A DNA stretch of 64,000 nt. It comes from G963663525 sp963663525. Its GTDB lineage: Bacteria; Myxococcota_A; SURF-8; G963663525. Of this stretch, positions 59,522 to 64,000 are shown piece after piece. Under the pieces are notes generated by a model that made no database searches, was not told the DNA's origin, and was given only the letters and a program-made list of their open reading frames with translations. The number at the start of each line of letters is the position of its first letter. The stretch's first letter is position 1. The stretch spans positions 124,001-188,000 of the forward strand of contig CAXXHC010000004.1 of NCBI GenBank assembly GCA_963663525.2, written 5' to 3'. The translations under genes and the position numbers were made by a program.

Positions 59522-61735
59522 ATGATGTTGGACAAAGGCATTTTCCCAAGCCGAAACGTGAAATTTTCAGTGTTCGTATGGGTTTTCGTGTTCGTAACCC
59601 TGCTGCTTGGTTGTAGCGATAGCGGAAAGAATTCGCCCGGTGGCGACGAAGACCTCGCAAACGATTCCACATCCGAGCTTGAAGAGAATTCTCCTTTCGA
59701 TCCGACAGGTTACGTAGATCCGTTCATCGGCACGGCGGGGGATCACGGGCAGCTTTCGCCTTCGGCCTCCTATCCTTTTGGCATGGTGCATCTTGGACCG
59801 GATACGGTGATTCGCAGTCATTCGGGATACGATTACGATGTGGAGTTCACCTTGGGATTTTCCCATACCCGCATCGACGGCGTGGGTTGCAACGGGGTGG
59901 GAGGCGATGTGCGCGTGCTTCCCGGCACTTCCACGCAATCCGATGCGTCTCTGGCGATGCAAAAGGACACCGAAATCGCCGAACCAGGATACTACGGGGT
60001 GGAACTCGGGGACGAAGCGAACCCGATCCGCGCCGAGATGACTGTTACCGCTCATGCCGGGCTGCATCGCTATCAATTTCCCGATGGCGAAGCTCCTAAG
60101 TTGTCGATTTCATTCAACGATCCCATGACACGTCGCCTAGGCGGGGAGTGGGAGGCCAATACGGCGAAAGACGGCATCGACGGCTGGGTTTCGGCGGGAA
60201 ACGTCTGCAATGAAGGGGCGTACACGCTGTATTTCAGCATGGCGTTCAGTCGCCCGTTTGCATCCATCGAGCGTGTGTCCTCCTCGCGAGGCGGCGAAGA
60301 CGCGGTTCTGCTTTTCGAGGCGGATCACAGGCCGTTGCTCGTCAAAGTCGGTCTGTCGAGCGTCGATAGCTCCGAGGCGGCGAACGATCGCGATCTGGAA
60401 ATTCCCGCCTGGGATTTCGACACGGTGCGGGAACAGGCCCGCGAAGCGTGGCGGGAGTGGCTCTCCCGGATCGAAGTGGAAGGGGAGGAAGAGTACAAAA
60501 CCCTTTTCTATACCATGCTTTACAGAACTCTCCTGACTCCGGCGAATATCACGACGCATTCCAGCTTGTACCGGGGAACCGATGGCGAGATTCACGAAGC
60601 GGATGGGTATCGGCGCTATCATGGTTGGTCCCTTTGGGACACCTACCGCAATAAGTTTGCCCTGATTGCGTGGCTCGATCCGGGGCTGGCGGGGGACATC
60701 ATGCAGTCGCTGGTGGATCTCTACCGGGAGGGAAAAGTCGCCTGGTCCACGGAGTACGAGCCGTATCCGAACGTCCGAACCGAGCACGCCGCCGCGTTGC
60801 TGCTCGACGCTACGCGCAAAAACGTCGGTGGCTTCGATGTGGAAAGCGCTTTCGATGCGATTCTTGAAGAGGCCGAAACCTTACCGGACGACTCCCCCGA
60901 CAAACAACTGGAAACCTCCTACGATGGTTGGGCGATTGCGCAACTGGCGAAAATTCTTGAGAAAAACGAAATCTACGACGAATACCTGGCCCGCGCCGCG
61001 CAATACGAAACGCTGTGGCGGGAGACGTTCAAAACGATGGGCGACGACGCCGACGAGATGCACGCGCGGGGCTTGTACGAAGGAACGTTGTGGCAGTATC
61101 GCTGGGCCGTGCCTCATGACATTTCGGGAATCATCGAACTGGACGGCGGCCTTGAGGCGTTTCGGGAGAACCTCGTCTTTTTCTTCGAGAACGAGTTGTA
61201 CAATCACGGCAACGAGCCGGGATTGCACGTGCCGTTTTTGTTTAATTACGTGGGCGAACCCTGGCGCACGCAGGATCTCGTCCGGTCATTGCTGGTCGAA
61301 GAGGTCCAACAATGGTACGGCACCCACGAAAAGTGGGAAGAACCGTTTGTAGGCCGCATTTATCGCGCTCAGCCCGAAGGATTGATCCCCGAAATGGACG
61401 ACGACGACGGCACGATGGCTGCGTGGTTCGTCTGGGCTTCCCTGGGCATGTATCCGGTGACCATCGGCCAGCCGGTGTTTGCGCTGACGGCTCCGGTGTT
61501 CGAAAAAGCGGTGCTGCATCTGGGCGAGGACGTGACGTGGACCGTCGAAGCTCCTGGCGTCTCTTCGAGCAAACGCTACATCAAAGACGCCACGCTCAAC
61601 GGCGAGGAACTGCCCCGTGCCTGGCTCCATTACGGTGAGGCATCGACGGGAGGAATGCTGCGTTTCAGCATGGATGAAACGAAAAGTGCCTGGGGCGCGG
61701 CGACCGAAGATGCGCCTCCCCCGGCTTTCGAGTGA
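59522..61735 (+). CDS. GH92 family alpha-mannosidase lipoprotein
   Basis: A 737-residue enzyme of glycoside hydrolase family 92, calcium-dependent exo-alpha-mannosidases. Lipobox LLLGCS (Cys about 31). The N-terminal beta domain begins VDPFIGTAGDHGQLSPSASYPFGM and continues with GFSHTRIDGVGCNGVGG; the (alpha/alpha)6 domain has WDTYRNKFALI, NHGNEPGLHVPFLFNYVGEPW with the Glu, and DDDDGTMAAWFVWASLGMYPV. It should trim mannose from extracellular glycans at the cell surface. It lies 27 bp after the YCF48-like gene, probably in one transcript. ATG 59522 lacks a clear ribosome site; GTG 59558 is an alternative. Confidence 0.9.
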   Translation: MMLDKGIFPSRNVKFSVFVWVFVFVTLLLGCSDSGKNSPGGDEDLANDSTSELEENSPFDPTGYVDPFIGTAGDHGQLSPSASYPFGMVHLGPDTVIRSHSGYDYDVEFTLGFSHTRIDGVGCNGVGGDVRVLPGTSTQSDASLAMQKDTEIAEPGYYGVELGDEANPIRAEMTVTAHAGLHRYQFPDGEAPKLSISFNDPMTRRLGGEWEANTAKDGIDGWVSAGNVCNEGAYTLYFSMAFSRPFASIERVSSSRGGEDAVLLFEADHRPLLVKVGLSSVDSSEAANDRDLEIPAWDFDTVREQAREAWREWLSRIEVEGEEEYKTLFYTMLYRTLLTPANITTHSSLYRGTDGEIHEADGYRRYHGWSLWDTYRNKFALIAWLDPGLAGDIMQSLVDLYREGKVAWSTEYEPYPNVRTEHAAALLLDATRKNVGGFDVESAFDAILEEAETLPDDSPDKQLETSYDGWAIAQLAKILEKNEIYDEYLARAAQYETLWRETFKTMGDDADEMHARGLYEGTLWQYRWAVPHDISGIIELDGGLEAFRENLVFFFENELYNHGNEPGLHVPFLFNYVGEPWRTQDLVRSLLVEEVQQWYGTHEKWEEPFVGRIYRAQPEGLIPEMDDDDGTMAAWFVWASLGMYPVTIGQPVFALTAPVFEKAVLHLGEDVTWTVEAPGVSSSKRYIKDATLNGEELPRAWLHYGEASTGGMLRFSMDETKSAWGAATEDAPPPAFE

Positions 61736-61738
61736 CGA

Positions 61739-63103
61739 CTACTTATTATCGTTCAGCGTGGGAGAATTGGGATCGACCGTCGGGGGCGGAAGATCGTCGA
61801 TCGGGCCTTCATCGGTGATTTTCCCGTATTCTTCGTCGGTGATTTCCACCCAGTCGAACTTCTCGCCGTCCAGGTCGTAGGCCGTGATTCGCACGGTGTT
61901 GCAGCCGACTTCCATATGCAGATGATGATGGACGTACTGCGCCACGGAAACCTGCGGCAGATCCACGCACCAGGCATCCAGTCCTCCGCCTCCGCCGCCG
62001 GAGATGACCGTAACCAGGTTGTCGCTTTGTCCGCGTTCGTATCCATGCATGTGGCCGGAGAAATAAGCGTGGAATTTGTATTCGTTCAGAAGTGGAAATA
62101 GCCATTCACGGATCGGCAGGTCGCCGCCGTAGCTTTCGCATTCGGCGTCTCCCCATGCTTCGGCATAGCCGGGAACGTGCGCGAGCGCGAAGCGCCACTT
62201 GGCCGCCTGGGCTTCCGGCGAGGCGACTTGCTCCTTGATGAACGCCGAGATTTCCATGTCCGTTTCGAAAATCGGGAAGTAGGGTTTGTCCGTGTCGAAC
62301 ACCAGGAAAAAGGCGTTGCCGTAAGTGAAGCTGTAAAAAGATTCGTGCGCCGGGTTGTCTTTCGGGTGCGGATAGGCCACGAAATCGTACCAGTTGTGGT
62401 GGTTGCGTTCGTGGTTGCCGATCGCGCCATAAAATGCGACTTCATGGAAAAGGCCGCGAGCGGGATCGAAGAGGCGTTCTTTCCACAAGGAAAAAGTCGG
62501 ACCCTCCGAAACGTAATCTCCCAGACCCAGCACGAAATTCGGATTCAGAGTGGCCATATGATCCGCGAGTTGCGCGAAAATGTGGGGGTTGTCCTGGCTG
62601 TCGCCCCAAAGTGTGATGTTGAAACCCTGGTCGGAGTCGGGCGCGGTGGTGAAGTGGTGCACTTCCGAACTGCGTTCACCCGACTGGACTTTGTAGTTGT
62701 AGCGCGTGTTCGGCTCCAAACCTTCCAACAGGATTTCGTGCATGTTGGAAGCGTCGCCTTGTTGCGAAGCCGACAGGTCGAGGGTATCGCCCAGGCCGTA
62801 GAGCACCGTTCCGTCTTCTTCCTCTTCCGTGCGCCACATCACGATGATGCTGGTTTGCAGGGGTTGCATGAGGTAAGGACCGTGTTGAAAAGTCTCGTCG
62901 GGAGAGTACTCCAGCGTCCTGACTTCCACCGGGAAGTTGCAGTTCACGACGGCTTCGGCCTCTGCTTCCGTGTCGTCGTCGGCGGAAAGTTCCGTATCCT
63001 GGTCGCCTTGGTTTTCCGTGGAGGAATCGTCGGAGTTGCAGGAAGAAGAAAGAAGAAGAGTGGTGAGCAGGAAAACAAGGAAAAAAAGTCGCTGCAAGTT
63101 CAT
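61739..63103 (-). CDS. Purple-acid-phosphatase-like metallophosphoesterase lipoprotein
   Basis: A 454-residue lipoprotein (LLLSSSC, Cys about 22) with an acidic linker, an N-terminal fibronectin-III-like domain (GPYLMQPLQTSIIVMWRT through NTRYNYKVQSG) and a calcineurin-like domain: GDSQDN, GLGDYVSEG, GNHERNHH, ALAHVPGY and GHMHGYERG. This is the bacterial purple acid phosphatase layout. It should release phosphate from organic esters outside the cell. Its stop is 3 bp from the stop of the convergent GH92 gene. Confidence 0.9.
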   Translation of the reverse strand: MNLQRLFFLVFLLTTLLLSSSCNSDDSSTENQGDQDTELSADDDTEAEAEAVVNCNFPVEVRTLEYSPDETFQHGPYLMQPLQTSIIVMWRTEEEEDGTVLYGLGDTLDLSASQQGDASNMHEILLEGLEPNTRYNYKVQSGERSSEVHHFTTAPDSDQGFNITLWGDSQDNPHIFAQLADHMATLNPNFVLGLGDYVSEGPTFSLWKERLFDPARGLFHEVAFYGAIGNHERNHHNWYDFVAYPHPKDNPAHESFYSFTYGNAFFLVFDTDKPYFPIFETDMEISAFIKEQVASPEAQAAKWRFALAHVPGYAEAWGDAECESYGGDLPIREWLFPLLNEYKFHAYFSGHMHGYERGQSDNLVTVISGGGGGGLDAWCVDLPQVSVAQYVHHHLHMEVGCNTVRITAYDLDGEKFDWVEITDEEYGKITDEGPIDDLPPPTVDPNSPTLNDNK

Positions 63104-63205
63104 GGAAATATCCTTCGGGAATCGTTTTTTGGCGATTATCGCCTAAAAAAAAGAAACCGGGTTCGATCGCACCCGTCATTCCGACAATGGCGACCAATCG
63201 CACTG

Positions 63206-63234
63206 TCTATAAACGATTTTCTAACCATTTACAA
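63206..63234 (-). promoter_or_regulatory. Sigma70-like promoter of the acid-phosphatase-like gene
   Basis: Minus strand TTGTAA (63229-63234) and TATAGA (63206-63211) with 17 bp between, about 100 bp before the ATG at 63103. Confidence 0.5.
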
Positions 63235-63260
63235 ACATTCCGGGATTTTACGGTTCGCAT

Positions 63261-63469
63261 GGGCGGAAATCGTTTTCGTGCAAAACCCTAACAGAATATT
63301 TTCAACACCTTGAAATTATATGACTTTTATTCCATCTCCCTTTGGGAGAGGGTTAGGGTGAGGAAACAATTATCCCTCACCCGGTGCTGAAGCACCGGCC
63401 TCTCCCCGTGGGAGAGGCAATCGGACCCTACGGGTCCACTCCAAATTCAGACTTTATCAATTTCCGCCC
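63261..63469. mobile_element. MITE-like element T1c carrying hairpin module E
   Basis: 209 bp with T1 ends: GGGCGGAAAT on the left and ATTTCCGCCC on the right, and the same inner hairpins as T1b (inverted orientation), including GGTGCTGAAGCACC. The flanking 9-mers GGTTCGCAT and GTTTAAAAT match at only five positions, so no intact target duplication. The right end lies 2 bp from the stop codon of the TPR gene. Confidence 0.75.
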
Positions 63470-63471
63470 GT

Positions 63472-64000
63472 TTAAAATTCTCCACGAAGCATGGCCTGAA
63501 ATTCCGCGATGGGTTGCAGGGTGCGCAGGTCGGGATCTTTGCGCATCATGCCGGTTTCCACGAAGCCGTTCATCAGGGCGATTTTCAGGTAGCGCATCGC
63601 CATGTCGGGTTTGTCCTGCAAGGCGTAAATGCAGCCGATGTTGTAATAGGCGTCCTGGTAATTCGGGTCGCAGACGAGGGCTTTTTTATAGGCTTCCAGG
63701 GCTTCGCTGTACATGTTCCGGGCGTAATAGGTGATTCCGATGCCGTTGGTGGCGAAGGGGTCGCAGGGGCTTTCCTTGAGCGCTTCCTCGAATTTATGCC
63801 GGGCTTGTTCGAACTTTCCCGCTTCCAGTAGCGCCTTGCCTTCGTTTTTCAGGCGCAAGGCTTTGTCGGTGAGTTTCAGCGCCGCCATCGGATCGTAGGT
63901 GCCCGGTTCCGGGCGCGGCCCTTGCAGGAACTTCTTTTTGTGTTTGTACTTCGCTTTCAATTCGCCCAGTTCATCAAGGTTTTCCGGCTCTACGGCGATT
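63472..64000 (-). CDS. TPR-repeat protein, C-terminal part
   Basis: The open frame continues to the right edge, so the N terminus is outside the window. About 176 residues are visible, with three tetratricopeptide repeats: NEGKALLEAGKFEQARHKFEEALKESPCDP, NGIGITYYARNMYSEALEAYKKALVCDPN and YNIGCIYALQDKPDMAMRYLKIAL. Such repeats bind other proteins. A basic segment (KAKYKHKKKF) precedes them. The stop lies next to the end of element T1c. Confidence 0.8.
   Translation of the reverse strand, partial: IAVEPENLDELGELKAKYKHKKKFLQGPRPEPGTYDPMAALKLTDKALRLKNEGKALLEAGKFEQARHKFEEALKESPCDPFATNGIGITYYARNMYSEALEAYKKALVCDPNYQDAYYNIGCIYALQDKPDMAMRYLKIALMNGFVETGMMRKDPDLRTLQPIAEFQAMLRGEF

Overview
The window (about 57% G+C, 64 kb) looks like a chromosome segment of an uncultured Gram-negative bacterium related to the Myxococcota or the former Deltaproteobacteria. 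The evidence is LpxB (lipid A), outer-membrane barrels and a tripartite efflux pump, many secreted lipoproteins with Cys-rich or acidic spacers, a CPBP protease of the myxosortase type, and a protein with a MYXO-CTERM-like tail. No phage, plasmid, transposase, rRNA, tRNA or CRISPR gene was recognised. The lineage is inferred from gene content only.

Layout. 0-6 kb (minus strand): a phosphoesterase-lipB-lipoprotein operon, then two paralogous lipoproteins in an operon with a diacylglycerol-kinase-like protein and a PP2C phosphatase. 6.5-13.3 kb: prohibitin-like lipoprotein, transglutaminase-like protein, a VWA lipoprotein of 1028 residues, an A+T-rich beta-barrel gene and a DUF2202 protein. 14-24 kb: hisS, myxosortase-type protease, meaB, a Cys-rich lipoprotein, a membrane iron-sulfur oxidoreductase, clpB behind a possible RNA thermometer, and a barrel protein. 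25-28.6 kb: pheS-pheT. 28.7-35 kb: an RND efflux operon (TolC-like, RND pump, adaptor, TetR) with two operator palindromes around its promoter. 35.2-39.6 kb: lpxB, a lipoprotein, an SGNH hydrolase, adenosine deaminase and a decayed higBA locus. 40-47 kb: a five-gene surface-glycan cluster. 47-54.7 kb: a myxobacterial-type protein, a giant Cys-repeat lipoprotein, selD and a DUF4124/glutaredoxin-like protein. 54.9-57.2 kb: a membrane-anchored unknown and rpsF-rpsR-rplI. 57.5-64 kb: a YCF48-like protein with a sorting tail, a GH92 mannosidase, a purple-acid-phosphatase-like lipoprotein and a partial TPR protein.

The most unusual signal is between the genes. There are many short (70-230 bp) non-coding mobile-looking elements. 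Most have terminal inverted repeats (TIRs) starting with GGG, and five of these insertions have exact 9-11 bp target duplications. Their hairpin interiors come from a small set of modules that also occur alone, or with other TIRs. In two places two different elements sit side by side on the same 9-bp target. Some element ends or hairpins contain or abut gene stop codons. No transposase is present to move them.
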